Part shown: piece by piece, positions 33,765 through 42,922 of the stretch | Position numbering within the stretch: the first letter of the stretch is position 1 | Layout: each line of letters opens with the position of its first letter | Origin: Chroococcus sp. FPU101 | GTDB taxonomy: Bacteria; Cyanobacteriota; Cyanobacteriia; Cyanobacteriales; Microcystaceae | Reading direction: 5' to 3' | DNA length: 43,488 bases | Assembly (NCBI RefSeq): GCF_017312365.1 | Contig: NZ_BLJI01000036.1 | Location: 1-43,488 of the forward strand | The notes under the pieces: model-generated | What the model was told of the DNA's origin: nothing | Database searches by the model: none | What the model saw: only the letters and a program-made list of their open reading frames with translations | Translations under genes and position numbers: made by a program

Positions 33765-34550
33765 TTATTCGGAAAAGTTAGAGGGTGCAGATGAGAGTGA
33801 TTTAACGGGAGTTGAACGAAAACTAACATTAACGCCTTCTTCGGATTGTTCTAGAATCATTAAAGGTGTTGGTTTCGCTTTTTGATCCCAACTCATTAAA
33901 ACGACATGACCATGTATAGCAGGTTGCCAGTTATCCTGTTCTTCGGCTGCCGATAAAAAGATTTCAATACATTCAATAATTTCATTAACCGTTGCTGTTG
34001 ATGTTTGTGTCGGTAATTTAGTTAGTTTAATCTGAATGCGAAACAGTATCCCTTTATTCCATGTTCCTTCTTGGGTTTCAATTTCATAGGTCACATCAAA
34101 AGTTTCTTCAATCTGACGGGTGCCTGGTACGATACCGACTGCATTTTTCGCGGTACTCGGTCGTAAAGCTTCACCAATCAGTTGTATAATTTTAATTTTG
34201 ATTTGATTAACAATGACATAATGGAAAACCTCTTCATCCATCCGCATCCGAAGATAATCTAAGTTAAATGATCTAGAATGCACTAAATCGGGATTCGTTT
34301 CCATTTTTTTAATCGTATGTAAAGCCAGTTTAAGTTTCTTTTTGAGGTCTTGGCTTTTGAACTGTTCAAATTGCAAATTTTTCTGAGCTTGAGTCAGTTT
34401 CAGTTTGCTATATACTAACACCGCCGTGAGGAGTGCTAATAAGGTAAAGGTACTATACATCCAGTATTGGTCTTTAAAAGAATGATTTTCAACCCCAGAG
34501 GTGGAGGAGGGGAGTTGAGAAATAAGATAGGATGGTTCCAAAGAGGACAT
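33765..34550 (-). CDS. Conserved hypothetical membrane-anchored protein
   Basis: This 261-residue protein has one membrane segment at about residues 29-47 (WMYSTFTLLALLTAVLVYS). A short coiled coil follows (about 50-85, with KNLQFEQFKSQDLKKKLKLAL), then a globular domain of about 150 residues with YLRMRMDEEVFHYVIVNQI and TFDVTYEIETQEGTW. The last 30 residues are Ser-rich. I do not recognise the family; the layout resembles proteins conserved across cyanobacteria with unknown function. It is divergent from the secreted 134-residue protein, with 66 bases between starts, so the promoters must overlap. Confidence 0.6.
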   Translation of the reverse strand: MSSLEPSYLISQLPSSTSGVENHSFKDQYWMYSTFTLLALLTAVLVYSKLKLTQAQKNLQFEQFKSQDLKKKLKLALHTIKKMETNPDLVHSRSFNLDYLRMRMDEEVFHYVIVNQIKIKIIQLIGEALRPSTAKNAVGIVPGTRQIEETFDVTYEIETQEGTWNKGILFRIQIKLTKLPTQTSTATVNEIIECIEIFLSAAEEQDNWQPAIHGHVVLMSWDQKAKPTPLMILEQSEEGVNVSFRSTPVKSLSSAPSNFSE

Positions 34551-34616
34551 ATTAAAAGGCTACGGTTTGAAAAAGACTGCATTTTTAGTGTTCCCATTTA
34601 TGAGGTGATATTCATC

Positions 34617-35021
34617 ATGAGATCTTGCAAAACGTCTATAGTTAGGCCAAGCTTTTCCTTTATTTGGGTATTATTGATGGTTTTGAGTTGTCTACTGCCT
34701 TTGGTGATGGTTTCTCCAGCTTTTGCCATGTCTGACTCATCACATACCATGACTGAAAAGCAAAATCATCAACTACCTGACTCTGTTTTAAAAGCAGTAC
34801 AACAAGATTTAGCTAAACAAACGAACTTACCTGCTGAAGAATTTAAGTTAGGCAATGCAACCCATGAATCTTGGACAGATGGTTGTCTAGGGCTGGCTAA
34901 ACCTGGAGAAATGTGTAGTCAGGCTTTAATCGATGGTTGGCGAGTGGTCATCAATAGAGGGAAACAAACTTGGGTTTATCGAACGGATACAAATGGTCGA
35001 GTGGTTCGCCAAGAGGGATAA
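34617..35021 (+). CDS. Secreted conserved cyanobacterial hypothetical protein
   Basis: This 134-residue protein has a signal peptide of about 37 residues, ending near SPAFA, when started at ATG 34617. An AGGTGA ribosome binding site lies 8-9 bases upstream. A longer frame from 34467 would overlap the divergent gene and hide the signal, so I reject it. The mature part carries SWTDGCLGLAKPGEMCSQALIDGWRVVINRGKQTWVYRTDTNGRVVR. This is a module common in cyanobacterial secreted proteins; two cysteines 13 residues apart may form a disulfide. Function is unknown. Confidence 0.72.
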   Translation: MRSCKTSIVRPSFSFIWVLLMVLSCLLPLVMVSPAFAMSDSSHTMTEKQNHQLPDSVLKAVQQDLAKQTNLPAEEFKLGNATHESWTDGCLGLAKPGEMCSQALIDGWRVVINRGKQTWVYRTDTNGRVVRQEG

Positions 35022-35325
35022 ATTAAGTAAATCCGTATTCTAGGGGTAATCGGCGCGTGGTTACCTTCTCTAACACTGTTTATTAGATTAGCGGAAAAAC
35101 GATCGCTTCAAATTCGTTCAATATGAAGAAATATTACGTTATTGAACAACTCAGTTTTTATTTTCATAAAAACTAAAATTTAATTCGACTATATTTTAGA
35201 GTTGATTTGTTAAAAGATCTATTTAGCTGATGGCTTACTTGAACTACAAAGTCGTCTCTTGTGATGAAAGAGAATTTTCATAGAGTTTTATCAACACCAG
35301 TGGCTAGAAAAATCTAAGGATAAAA
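35022..35325. other. Intergenic region with a hairpin
   Basis: This 304-base gap has no gene. GGTAATC (35045-35051) and GGTTACC (35059-35065) form a 7-bp stem with one G-T pair and a 7-base loop, 23 bases past the preceding stop. It may be a weak terminator. The rest is AT-rich and should hold the promoter of the TIGR03032 gene. Confidence 0.4.
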
Positions 35326-36393
35326 ATGCCAACCACAACAATGTTAGAAAATCCGAAAAAGCTTGAAATCAATAGCTCGCGACAGTTTACCTCTTGGTTA
35401 GCCGAACAAAATTTAAGTCTTGCTTTTACGACCTATCAAGCAGGAAAGGTCTTTTTTATTGGGTTACAACCAAATGGGCAATTATCTGTATTTGAACGAA
35501 CTCTCGATCGCTGTATGGGGTTGTATGCTCAAGGTAACTCATTATATATCAGCACTCTCTATCAGCTTTGGCGGTTTGAAAATACTCTAGAACAGGAACA
35601 AGTGTATCAAGATTATGATGCTTTTTATGTCCCGCAAATCAGTTATGTTACTGGGGACTTGGATATTCATGATGTCACACTTGTCAATAATAAATTAATT
35701 TTTGTTAATACTCTGTTTAGCTGTTTAGCCACCGTTTCACCTACTCATAGTTTTATCCCTTTGTGGCAACCTCCCTTTATTTCTAAAATAGCGGCCGAAG
35801 ACAGATGTCATCTCAATGGACTGGCTATTCGAGATGGAAAACCGCGTTATGTGACCGCAGTTAGTCAAAGTGATCTCGCTGAAGGGTGGAGAGAACAGAG
35901 ACAACAGGGCGGTTGTGTCATTGATGTAATTAGTAACGAGATTATCGCCACTGGTTTATCGATGCCACATTCACCGAGATATTATCAAGATAAACTCTGG
36001 TTACACAATTCGGGAACTGGAGAATTTGGATATATAGATATAGATGCAGGGAAGTTTATCGCTGTTGCGTTTTGTCCAGGCTATTTACGGGGACTGGCAT
36101 TTAGTGGGGATTTTGCCATTGTTGGTTTGTCGAAACCGAGGGAAAACAAAACCTTTTCAGGGTTGTTATTGAATGAAAAATTAAACTCATTCAATGCAAG
36201 CGCACGTTGTGGACTATTCGTCATTGATTTAAACAGAGGTGATATCGTTCATTCTTTGAATATTGATGGAATAGTCGAAGAACTTTACGATGTAGTTACT
36301 TTACCCAGAATTCGTCGTCCGATGGCGGTTGGTTTTAAGAGTGACGAAATTCGACGGGTAATAACTATTGGTGAAAACTCCACTATTAATTAA
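35326..36393 (+). CDS. TIGR03032 family protein
   Basis: This 355-residue soluble protein matches the TIGR03032 family in length and in blocks such as SFTSWLAEQNLSLAFTTYQAGK-like (here FTSWLAEQNLSLAFT), FERTLDRCMGLYA, DRCHLNGLAIRDGKPRYVTA, LSMPHSPRYY and LPRIRRPMAVGF. The fold is probably a beta-propeller. Family members are often next to TPR, sulfotransferase-like or large repetitive exoproteins, and the activity is not established. The stop lies 28 bases before the FG-GAP/RTX gene, so the two are likely an operon, and the protein may act on that large product. The start ATG is preceded by AAGGATAAAA. Confidence 0.8.
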   Translation: MPTTTMLENPKKLEINSSRQFTSWLAEQNLSLAFTTYQAGKVFFIGLQPNGQLSVFERTLDRCMGLYAQGNSLYISTLYQLWRFENTLEQEQVYQDYDAFYVPQISYVTGDLDIHDVTLVNNKLIFVNTLFSCLATVSPTHSFIPLWQPPFISKIAAEDRCHLNGLAIRDGKPRYVTAVSQSDLAEGWREQRQQGGCVIDVISNEIIATGLSMPHSPRYYQDKLWLHNSGTGEFGYIDIDAGKFIAVAFCPGYLRGLAFSGDFAIVGLSKPRENKTFSGLLLNEKLNSFNASARCGLFVIDLNRGDIVHSLNIDGIVEELYDVVTLPRIRRPMAVGFKSDEIRRVITIGENSTIN

Positions 36394-36421
36394 TTTATTG
36401 TAAACATAGGAGATTATAGTA

Positions 36422-39367
36422 ATGCCTTTTCCAGCAGTATTTAACCTTTCAAGTCTTAACGGAACGAACGGTTTTGCCATTAATGGGATTAATGCTTATG
36501 ACCAGTCTGGCCGTTCTGTGAGCAATGCAGGGGATATCAACGGTGATGGTTTTGATGATCTCATCATTGGCGCACCATATGCCGACCCTAATAGCTCTTT
36601 GTCAGGACAAAGCTATGTGGTGTTTGGCAAAAGTGGTGGTTTTAGTGCCAGTTTTAATCTCTCTACTCTTAACGGAACAAATGGCTTTGCTCTCAATGGA
36701 ATTTTTCCTTATGGTATTTCAGGCTTTTCTGTGAGTAGTGCAGGGGATGTTAATGGTGATGGTTTTGATGACCTCATTATCGGCACAAGAGATGAAGGGC
36801 AAAGCTATGTAGTGTTTGGTAAGAGTAGCGGTTTTAGTGCCAGTCTTAACCTCTCGACGACGCTCAACGGAACAAACGGCTTTGCTCTCAATGGGATTAA
36901 TTCTGGTGACGGTTCAGGCAGGACTGTGAGCAGTGCAGGGGATATCAACGGCGATGGTTTTGATGACCTCATCATCGGCGCATTTCGTGCAGACCCCAAT
37001 GGCTACAGCTACAGCTATAATACAGGACAAAGCTATGTGGTCTTTGGTAAGAGTGACGACTTTAGTCCGAGTATTAATCTCTCGACGCTCAATGGAACAA
37101 ACGGCTTTGCGATTAATGGCCTTAATTCGGGTGATGCTTTAGGTTGGTCTGTCAGCAGTGCAGGAGATGTCAATGGCGATGGTTTTGATGACATTCTTAT
37201 CGGCGCACCAAATGTTGACCTCAATGGTTATTATTCAGGACAAAGCTATGTAGTCTTTGGTAAAAGTGGCGGCTTTGGTGCTAGTTTTGACCTCTCAACT
37301 CTCAACGGAACAAACGGCTTTGCGATTAATGGCATTAGTGAGCGTGACTATTTAGGCTGGTCTGTCAGCAATGGGGGAGATGTCAACGGCGATGGTTTTG
37401 ATGACATTCTTATCGGGGCAAGGGGTGCCGCTCCCAATGGCAATTATTCAGGACAGAGTTATGTTGTGTTTGGTAAAAGTGGCGGCTTTAATCCTAATAT
37501 TAATCTTTCGACTCTTAATGGGGCAAACGGCTTTGCGATTAATGGGATTAATTTTGGTGATGCTTCAGGCTATTCTGTGAGCAGTGCAGGAGATGTCAAC
37601 GGTGATGGTTTTGATGACATTCTTATCGGTGCATATAATGCTAACCCCAATAGCACATATACAGGACAGAGTTATGTCGTGTTTGGTAAAAATAGCGGCT
37701 TTAGTGCTAGTTTCGACCTTTCGACTCTTAACGGGACGAACGGCTTTGCGGTTAATGGGATTAATACTGGTGACGGTTTAGGCTGGTCTGTCAGCAGCGC
37801 AGGTGATATCAATGGTGATGGTTTTGATGATATTATTATTGGGGCAATTGGTGCCGACCCTAATGGTTCCTATTCAGGGCAGAGCTATGTAATTTTTGGA
37901 CAGAGTACAACTACGCTACCTAATATTACTCTTGCGGTTTCTCCTGCTAGTGTTACTGAAGATGGCACAGGCAATCTAATTTATACTTTTACTCGTACAG
38001 GTTCTCTGACCTCCCCCTTGACCGTTAATTATGGTATTACGGGAACGGCAACCAGAGGCACTGACTACGCTAATATCGCAACCAGTGTGACTTTTGCAGC
38101 TAATTCTAGCACCGCACAAGTAATTGTTAACCCGACACCTGATACAACAGTTGAACCGAATGAAACCGTAGCTTTAACCCTTGCTAGTAATGCAGCTTAC
38201 ACCATTGGTACTACTTCACCTGTTATTGGAACCATTCTTAATGATGATGTTTTACCTACCGTTACTCTTGCGGTTTCTCCTGCTTCTGTTACTGAAGATG
38301 GAACAGCAAATCTAGTTTACACTTTTACCCGTACAGGTGTTCTTACTTCATCTCTAAATGTAAACTATGGCATTACGGGAACTGCAACTAACGGAACTGA
38401 TTACGCTAACATCGGTACAAGTGTCACTTTTGCGGCTAACTCAAATACAGCACAAGTTATTGTTAATCCAACAGCCGATACAGTAGTAGAAAGTAATGAA
38501 ACTGTAGCCCTAACCCTTGCCAGTAATGCTGCTTATACCATTGGTACAACAGGTGCAGTCACTGGAACCATTACTAACGATGATACGGCAACTCCAAATA
38601 ATGTCACACTCGCTCTTAACTACAGTGGTATTAGTGAAAATAGTCCCACCAATTTTACTTATACCTTTACCCGTACTGGAAATCTCACTAATTCTCTTGT
38701 TGTTAATTTTAATGTGTCTGGTGACGCAACTTTTAGCACTGATTATTTACAGACTGGTGCTAATTTTAGCAGTCCGACAAAAACTATAACCTTTGCTAAG
38801 GGTGCTTCTACGGCTAATGTTGTGATTAATCCTGTTTCTGATTCGACAGTTGAATCGAATGAATCCGTGATTTTACAGTTGACATCAGGTACAGGTTATG
38901 GTGTTGGAACTTCATCGGCTGTTACTGCAACCATAATTAATGATGATGGTACTCGTCGTCAGATTGCTACTAATGGTAGTGATGTGATTTTGGGCAGAAA
39001 CAAAAATGATGTCATTATTGGTGGAGGTGGGAATGACATTCTAACTGGAGGCGCAAATGCAGATTTATTCACCTTCTCTAGAACGAATGAAGGAATCGAT
39101 CGCATTACTGATTTTACCGCAGGGGATGACCTAATTGTCGTTAAAGCTTCTGGTTTTGGTGGTGGACTCACTGCAAATGATGTTTTGAAATCAAATCAAT
39201 TTATCATCGGTTCGTCTGCTACAACTACGACTCAACGTTTTATCTATAATAATGCGACGGGTGCCTTGTTATTTGACAGGGATGGCACTGGTACAGCAGC
39301 AGCGATACAGTTTGCTACCCTCAATACGGGTTTAGCTTTAACTAATGAAGATATTTTCGTTAGTTAA
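36422..39367 (+). CDS. Large FG-GAP / Calx-beta / RTX calcium-binding exoprotein
   Basis: This 981-residue protein is built from three modules. Residues 1-495 hold seven FG-GAP (integrin alpha-like) repeats, each with a GD(I/V)NGDGFDD calcium site and GQSYVVFGKSGGF strands. Residues about 499-843 hold three Calx-beta domains ending in NDD; the first two are near duplicates. Residues 845-981 are an RTX region with GSDVILGRNKNDVIIGG and GGNDILTGGANADLF, then the FTFSRTNEGIDRITDF block typical of type I secretion substrates. There is no N-terminal signal peptide, which fits type I export by an unlinked HlyBD system. It is probably a surface adhesin or S-layer-like component. The start ATG follows AGGAG by nine bases. 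Confidence 0.9.
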   Translation: MPFPAVFNLSSLNGTNGFAINGINAYDQSGRSVSNAGDINGDGFDDLIIGAPYADPNSSLSGQSYVVFGKSGGFSASFNLSTLNGTNGFALNGIFPYGISGFSVSSAGDVNGDGFDDLIIGTRDEGQSYVVFGKSSGFSASLNLSTTLNGTNGFALNGINSGDGSGRTVSSAGDINGDGFDDLIIGAFRADPNGYSYSYNTGQSYVVFGKSDDFSPSINLSTLNGTNGFAINGLNSGDALGWSVSSAGDVNGDGFDDILIGAPNVDLNGYYSGQSYVVFGKSGGFGASFDLSTLNGTNGFAINGISERDYLGWSVSNGGDVNGDGFDDILIGARGAAPNGNYSGQSYVVFGKSGGFNPNINLSTLNGANGFAINGINFGDASGYSVSSAGDVNGDGFDDILIGAYNANPNSTYTGQSYVVFGKNSGFSASFDLSTLNGTNGFAVNGINTGDGLGWSVSSAGDINGDGFDDIIIGAIGADPNGSYSGQSYVIFGQSTTTLPNITLAVSPASVTEDGTGNLIYTFTRTGSLTSPLTVNYGITGTATRGTDYANIATSVTFAANSSTAQVIVNPTPDTTVEPNETVALTLASNAAYTIGTTSPVIGTILNDDVLPTVTLAVSPASVTEDGTANLVYTFTRTGVLTSSLNVNYGITGTATNGTDYANIGTSVTFAANSNTAQVIVNPTADTVVESNETVALTLASNAAYTIGTTGAVTGTITNDDTATPNNVTLALNYSGISENSPTNFTYTFTRTGNLTNSLVVNFNVSGDATFSTDYLQTGANFSSPTKTITFAKGASTANVVINPVSDSTVESNESVILQLTSGTGYGVGTSSAVTATIINDDGTRRQIATNGSDVILGRNKNDVIIGGGGNDILTGGANADLFTFSRTNEGIDRITDFTAGDDLIVVKASGFGGGLTANDVLKSNQFIIGSSATTTTQRFIYNNATGALLFDRDGTGTAAAIQFATLNTGLALTNEDIFVS
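36440..37900 (+). repeat. Seven in-frame tandem DNA repeats encoding FG-GAP blades
   Basis: The FG-GAP part repeats about every 195-220 bases and stays similar at DNA level, for example GATGGTTTTGATGA and GGACAAAGCTATGT in most units. The second unit is shortened (IIGTRDEGQSYVV lacks the insert found in others). Similarity at the DNA level points to recent expansion or ongoing gene conversion, and makes copy number prone to change. Confidence 0.8.
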
Positions 39368-39413
39368 TCGCAATATCATGATTCAAAAAATCCCTATTTA
39401 GACGCAACAATCA

Positions 39414-39450
39414 ACAGGAGGGTTTGTCAAACGACAATATAACCTCCTGT
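39414..39450. terminator. Hairpin between the RTX gene and chorismate lyase
   Basis: ACAGGAGG (39414-39421) pairs with CCTCCTGT (39443-39450), and TTGTC with GACAA forms an inner stem. It lies between two convergent genes, 47 bases after the RTX gene stop and 53 bases beyond the lyase stop. No T tail is present, so a shared transcript-end structure is likely but not proven. Confidence 0.5.
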
Positions 39451-39502
39451 AATATTTATGATAAGAACGCCCTAGCAGAGCATCTTAACTAATAACCAAT
39501 TA

Positions 39503-40114
39503 TTAGTTTTTCTGCATCGGGCCAAGATATTTCCGCAAATAAGGCGAAAAAACCTCATAAATTAGGGTAAGGGGTTTTCTATTATGCCAAAACAGATAGT
39601 GACGACCCCAGAACGGCCCTTTTTCTTGAAATGCTTTTTCTAATTCGGGGGAATGACCGTAATAAACACCCTGTACATCTCGATATAATTCAGTGTGTAA
39701 ACGCGTTAAACTTTCCCAAATAGGTAACGATCGATTTTGAAGATATTCGTCTACATGGTCGGCATCCCACCACGAGGCCGCATAGGCTAAACGTTGACCC
39801 GAAACCGTTCTTAGCCACACTTGACGACGTAATCTCGGTTCGGAAATCGCTTGAACTTGAAGAGGTGCGCCATCGTCCTCTGAACCGACTAGAGACATAT
39901 CGATCACGTCTACTTCAGTTTTTTCGCCTGTGAGTAACTGAAGATGTCGGGTGGGTGAACCATCCCCTAATAGTAACATTTGCCAAGGTGGGCTAAGTTG
40001 CTGATGCGGTAATCCTTGTTTAACGACATCTTCTCCTCCCTGCCATAAGGGGTCAAGAGAGTTCCACTGCGGGGTAATTCGAGAACTGTTTTGGGGTCTA
40101 AGAGTTGCAGTCAA
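39503..40114 (-). CDS. Chorismate lyase (cyanobacterial DUF98 type)
   Basis: This 203-residue enzyme splits chorismate into 4-hydroxybenzoate and pyruvate, the first committed step of plastoquinone head-group synthesis in cyanobacteria. Family blocks are present: LLLGDGSPTRHLQLLTGEKTEVDVI, EPRLRRQVWLRT, AYAASWWDADHVDEYL, the LPIWESLTRLHTELYRDVQG stretch and a late FWGRHYLFWHNRKPLTLIYEVFSP. The arginine near residue 95 and glutamate near 178 could be the substrate-binding pair. The start is TTG at 40114: a stop lies two codons upstream and no ATG is near, so this or a sequencing artefact has to be accepted. Confidence 0.85.
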   Translation of the reverse strand: MTATLRPQNSSRITPQWNSLDPLWQGGEDVVKQGLPHQQLSPPWQMLLLGDGSPTRHLQLLTGEKTEVDVIDMSLVGSEDDGAPLQVQAISEPRLRRQVWLRTVSGQRLAYAASWWDADHVDEYLQNRSLPIWESLTRLHTELYRDVQGVYYGHSPELEKAFQEKGPFWGRHYLFWHNRKPLTLIYEVFSPYLRKYLGPMQKN

Positions 40115-40275
40115 GGTTCTTTACAAAACTTTATCTTTCTTTAGATTATGATAGCATTCTAAGACCCGCAAAATCGTCAAAAATAAAAAAACTGTTAAAT
40201 CTGAACGAATTAAGCTAGGCTAGAAGTATTAAGAAATTTTTACTTCTTATATATAATTCTTAGTACCTAAATTCT

Positions 40276-42069
40276 ATGTCGCTGCCGATTCGTAACGTAG
40301 CCATCATTGCCCACGTTGACCACGGGAAAACGACCTTGGTTGATGCTCTCCTCAAACAGTCTGGGATTTTCCGAGAAGGTGAAGATGTTCCAGAGTGTGT
40401 GATGGACTCCAATGATCTCGAAAGAGAACGGGGTATTACTATTTTGGCTAAAAATACCGCAGTTCGCTATAAAGATACATTAATTAATATCGTTGATACT
40501 CCTGGACACGCTGACTTTGGTGGTGAAGTAGAACGGGTTTTAGGGATGGTTGATGGATGTATTTTAATTGTCGATGCCAATGAAGGCCCGATGCCCCAAA
40601 CCCGTTTTGTGCTAAAAAAAGCTTTAGAAAAGGGTTTAAGACCCATTGTTGTTATCAATAAGATTGACCGTCCCAATGCCGAACCCTATAGCGCAATTGA
40701 TAAGGTTTTTGACCTATTTATTGAACTAGGTGCCGATGATGACCAATGTGATTTTACGACCTTGTTTGCTTCAGGTTTAGCGGGTTTTGCTAAAAAAGAA
40801 TTAGACGACGACGGAACAGATATGCAGCCTTTGTTTGAGGCGATTTTACATCATGTTCCACCTCCAGCAGGCGATACCACTAAACCGTTACAGCTACAGG
40901 TAACAACTCTAGATTATTCTGAGTATTTAGGTCGTATTGTTATTGGTCGCATTCATAACGGTACGATTAAAGCAGGTCAACAAGCGGCTTTAGTCAGAGA
41001 AAACGGCGAAATTGTTAAGGCGAAAATTACTAAACTATTGGGTTTTGACGGACTCAAACGAGTTGAGTTACCCGAAGCCAGCGCGGGTTATATTGTTGCG
41101 GTAGCGGGTTTTGCAGATGCTAATATTGGGGAAACCTTAACCTCTCCCGATGACCCACAAGCGTTACCTTTAATTAAGGTAGACGAACCCACCTTACAGA
41201 TGACTTTTTCGGTTAATGACTCTCCATTTGCAGGACAAGAGGGAACGTTTGTTACTTCTCGACAAATCCGCGATCGTTTAATGAGAGAATTAGAAACTAA
41301 TGTCGCTTTACGTGTTGAAGAAGCTGACTCTGCGGAGAAGTTTTTAGTTTCAGGACGTGGTGAATTACACTTAGGGATTTTAATCGAAACCATGCGCCGT
41401 GAAGGGTATGAGTTTCAGGTTTCACAGCCACAGGTCATTTATCGTGAAGTTAATGGCCAGCCTTGTGAGCCGTATGAATATCTCATTTTAGATGTTCCTG
41501 AAGCATCGGTGGGGTCTTGTATTGAACGCCTTGGACAACGTAAAGGTGAAATGCAAGATATGCAAGTTAGTAATAATGGACGGACTCAGTTAGAGTTTAC
41601 TATTCCAGCAAGAGGGTTAATTGGTTTCCGAGGCGAGTTTATTCGTCTGACTCGTGGTGAAGGCATCATGAATCATAGTTTCTTAGAATATCGCCCACTG
41701 TCGGGAGATGTCGAGACTCGTCGCAATGGTGTACTTATTTCCTTTGAGGAAGGTGTTGCTACTTTCTACGCACTCAAAAACGCAGAAGACCGAGGCGCAT
41801 TCTTTATTACTCCGAGTACCAAAGTGTATAAAGGAATGATTGTCGGTGAAAATAATCGTCCTCAAGATTTAGAACTTAATGTTTGTAAAACTAAACAGCT
41901 AACAAACCACCGTTCAGCAACGGGTGATGAATTAGACCAGTTACAAACTCCTATCGAAATGACCTTAGAACGGGCATTAGAATACATTGGCTCTGATGAA
42001 TTGGTGGAAGTGACTCCGAAATCAGTTCGTTTACGAAAAATGCCATCGAAGAAATTAGCTAAGCGTTAA
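40276..42069 (+). CDS. typA: Ribosome-associated translational GTPase TypA/BipA
   Basis: This 597-residue GTPase is related to EF-G and LepA. G1 is [15 protein letters not shown] (about residues 12-26), G2 lies in ERERGITI, G3 is [15 protein letters not shown] and G4 is [10 protein letters not shown]. Domain II and the EF-G-like domains III and V follow, and the C-terminal TypA domain starts near residue 480 with [15 protein letters not shown]. TypA binds the 70S ribosome and helps 50S assembly and growth under stress or cold. The gene stands alone: its own upstream region holds a 7-bp inverted repeat (AGAAGTA at 40222, TACTTCT at 40241), and a strong terminator follows. Confidence 0.95.
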   Translation: MSLPIRNVAIIAHVDHGKTTLVDALLKQSGIFREGEDVPECVMDSNDLERERGITILAKNTAVRYKDTLINIVDTPGHADFGGEVERVLGMVDGCILIVDANEGPMPQTRFVLKKALEKGLRPIVVINKIDRPNAEPYSAIDKVFDLFIELGADDDQCDFTTLFASGLAGFAKKELDDDGTDMQPLFEAILHHVPPPAGDTTKPLQLQVTTLDYSEYLGRIVIGRIHNGTIKAGQQAALVRENGEIVKAKITKLLGFDGLKRVELPEASAGYIVAVAGFADANIGETLTSPDDPQALPLIKVDEPTLQMTFSVNDSPFAGQEGTFVTSRQIRDRLMRELETNVALRVEEADSAEKFLVSGRGELHLGILIETMRREGYEFQVSQPQVIYREVNGQPCEPYEYLILDVPEASVGSCIERLGQRKGEMQDMQVSNNGRTQLEFTIPARGLIGFRGEFIRLTRGEGIMNHSFLEYRPLSGDVETRRNGVLISFEEGVATFYALKNAEDRGAFFITPSTKVYKGMIVGENNRPQDLELNVCKTKQLTNHRSATGDELDQLQTPIEMTLERALEYIGSDELVEVTPKSVRLRKMPSKKLAKR

Positions 42070-42079
42070 TTTCTTAATT

Positions 42080-42105
42080 AAGGGTTTGATCGCCAAACCC
42101 TTTTT
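42080..42105 (+). terminator. Rho-independent terminator of typA
   Basis: AAGGGTTTG (42080-42088) and CAAACCCTT (42094-42102) form a perfect 9-bp stem with a 5-base loop, followed by a run of T residues (42101-42105). It starts ten bases after the typA stop. Confidence 0.9.
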
Positions 42106-42115
42106 ACAAAAACAA

Positions 42116-42147
42116 AATTCACCTATCTTTTACAAAAAAGGTGAATT
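42116..42147 (-). terminator. Hairpin terminator of the small minus-strand gene
   Basis: AATTCACCT (42116-42124) and AGGTGAATT (42139-42147) form a perfect 9-bp stem with a 14-base loop. On the minus strand a short T run follows (the A run at 42114-42117). It lies 18 bases past the stop of the 58-residue protein gene. Confidence 0.65.
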
Positions 42148-42165
42148 GAAATTAGATAACGAATT

Positions 42166-42342
42166 TTAGACTAAATCAAACTGACGACAAATAACACCAC
42201 ACACAGCCGCAAAAGCTGTAATTCCTAGAGCTATCATTGGATGCTGTCCCTGTCCCACAGCAAAAGAAGTAACGATTCCTGCACCTAAACCGGCCGTTAA
42301 AGCTGCACCCACTAAATCTTTCTCAGAATTGTTGTTATACAT
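42166..42342 (-). CDS. 58-residue membrane protein
   Basis: This small gene encodes MYNNNSEKDLVGAALTAGLG, then AGIVTSFAVGQGQHPMIALG and ITAFAAVCGVICRQFDLV. Two hydrophobic segments (about residues 11-30 and 35-53) are separated by GQGQHP, so it should be a membrane hairpin. Function is unknown. The start ATG is at 42342, without an obvious ribosome binding site. Its own hairpin terminator and the convergent typA gene support a real transcript. The gene is too short for common automatic calls. Confidence 0.65.
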   Translation of the reverse strand: MYNNNSEKDLVGAALTAGLGAGIVTSFAVGQGQHPMIALGITAFAAVCGVICRQFDLV

Positions 42343-42599
42343 AGATGCTAAAAGACTACCCGAATTTGACGTTTCACAAACATATCACCCCCCGTCTTCA
42401 TAAAGATAGAGAAAACTAAGATATTGCAATGAAGCTTTAAATATGGCTACTTTTCTTTACAATGACACGGTTGAATAATTCGATTTTATTGGGATTTGCT
42501 CTGTTTTTTTAATAATTTGTTACATCAAGCTAGAACAGCAGACAAGAGCAAGGTAAATTAAATCAAGTGAGTGCAAACTGTAACGAGCTTTTAATAATT

Positions 42600-42917
42600 A
42601 TGTCCAATAGCTATCAAGTTGAGATTAACCATCAAGGCAATTGTTATACGATTCAAGTTCCAGAAAATAAAACGATTCTTCAAGCGGCTTATGATGTGGG
42701 AGTAGATTTACCTAGTTCTTGCAATGCTGGAGTCTGTACAACCTGCGCGGCACAACTTTTAGCAGGAACCGTTGAACAAAGTGATGGGATGGGACTTTCA
42801 CCCGAATTACAACAAGAGGGTTACGCGCTGCTGTGTGTGGCTTATCCTCTCTCGGATATTAAACTAGAATCTGGCAAAGAAGACATGGTTTATCAAAGAC
42901 AATTTGGCAAACCTTAA
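42600..42917 (+). CDS. Plant-type [2Fe-2S] ferredoxin
   Basis: The protein has 105 residues from the ATG at 42600; the frame can be opened 11 codons upstream at GTG 42567, but the ATG start fits ferredoxins. The cluster ligands are the cysteines in SSCNAGVCTTC (residues 40, 45 and 48) and in LLCVAYP (about residue 78). It differs from the main photosynthetic PetF by a MGLSPELQQEGYALL block and a tail of about ten residues (MVYQRQFGKP). These recall the FdC1-like ferredoxins with C-terminal extensions (Synechocystis Slr1828 type), which take electrons from photosystem I but give them poorly to NADP reductase. That subclass call is an inference. Confidence 0.88.
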   Translation: MSNSYQVEINHQGNCYTIQVPENKTILQAAYDVGVDLPSSCNAGVCTTCAAQLLAGTVEQSDGMGLSPELQQEGYALLCVAYPLSDIKLESGKEDMVYQRQFGKP

Positions 42918-42922
42918 ATATT

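Noticed and set aside
34467-34616. Longer N-terminus for the secreted 134-residue protein
   Set aside because: It would overlap the divergent gene and bury the signal peptide; the ATG at 34617 has a good ribosome binding site.
36525-37781. Series of 65-69 codon frames on the + strand inside the FG-GAP gene, resembling each other
   Set aside because: They are other-frame shadows of the same tandem DNA repeat and have no start signals of their own.
40222-40247. AGAAGTA/TACTTCT inverted repeat upstream of typA as a regulator site
   Set aside because: Only 7 bp in AT-rich promoter DNA; mentioned in the gene entry but not claimed as an operator.
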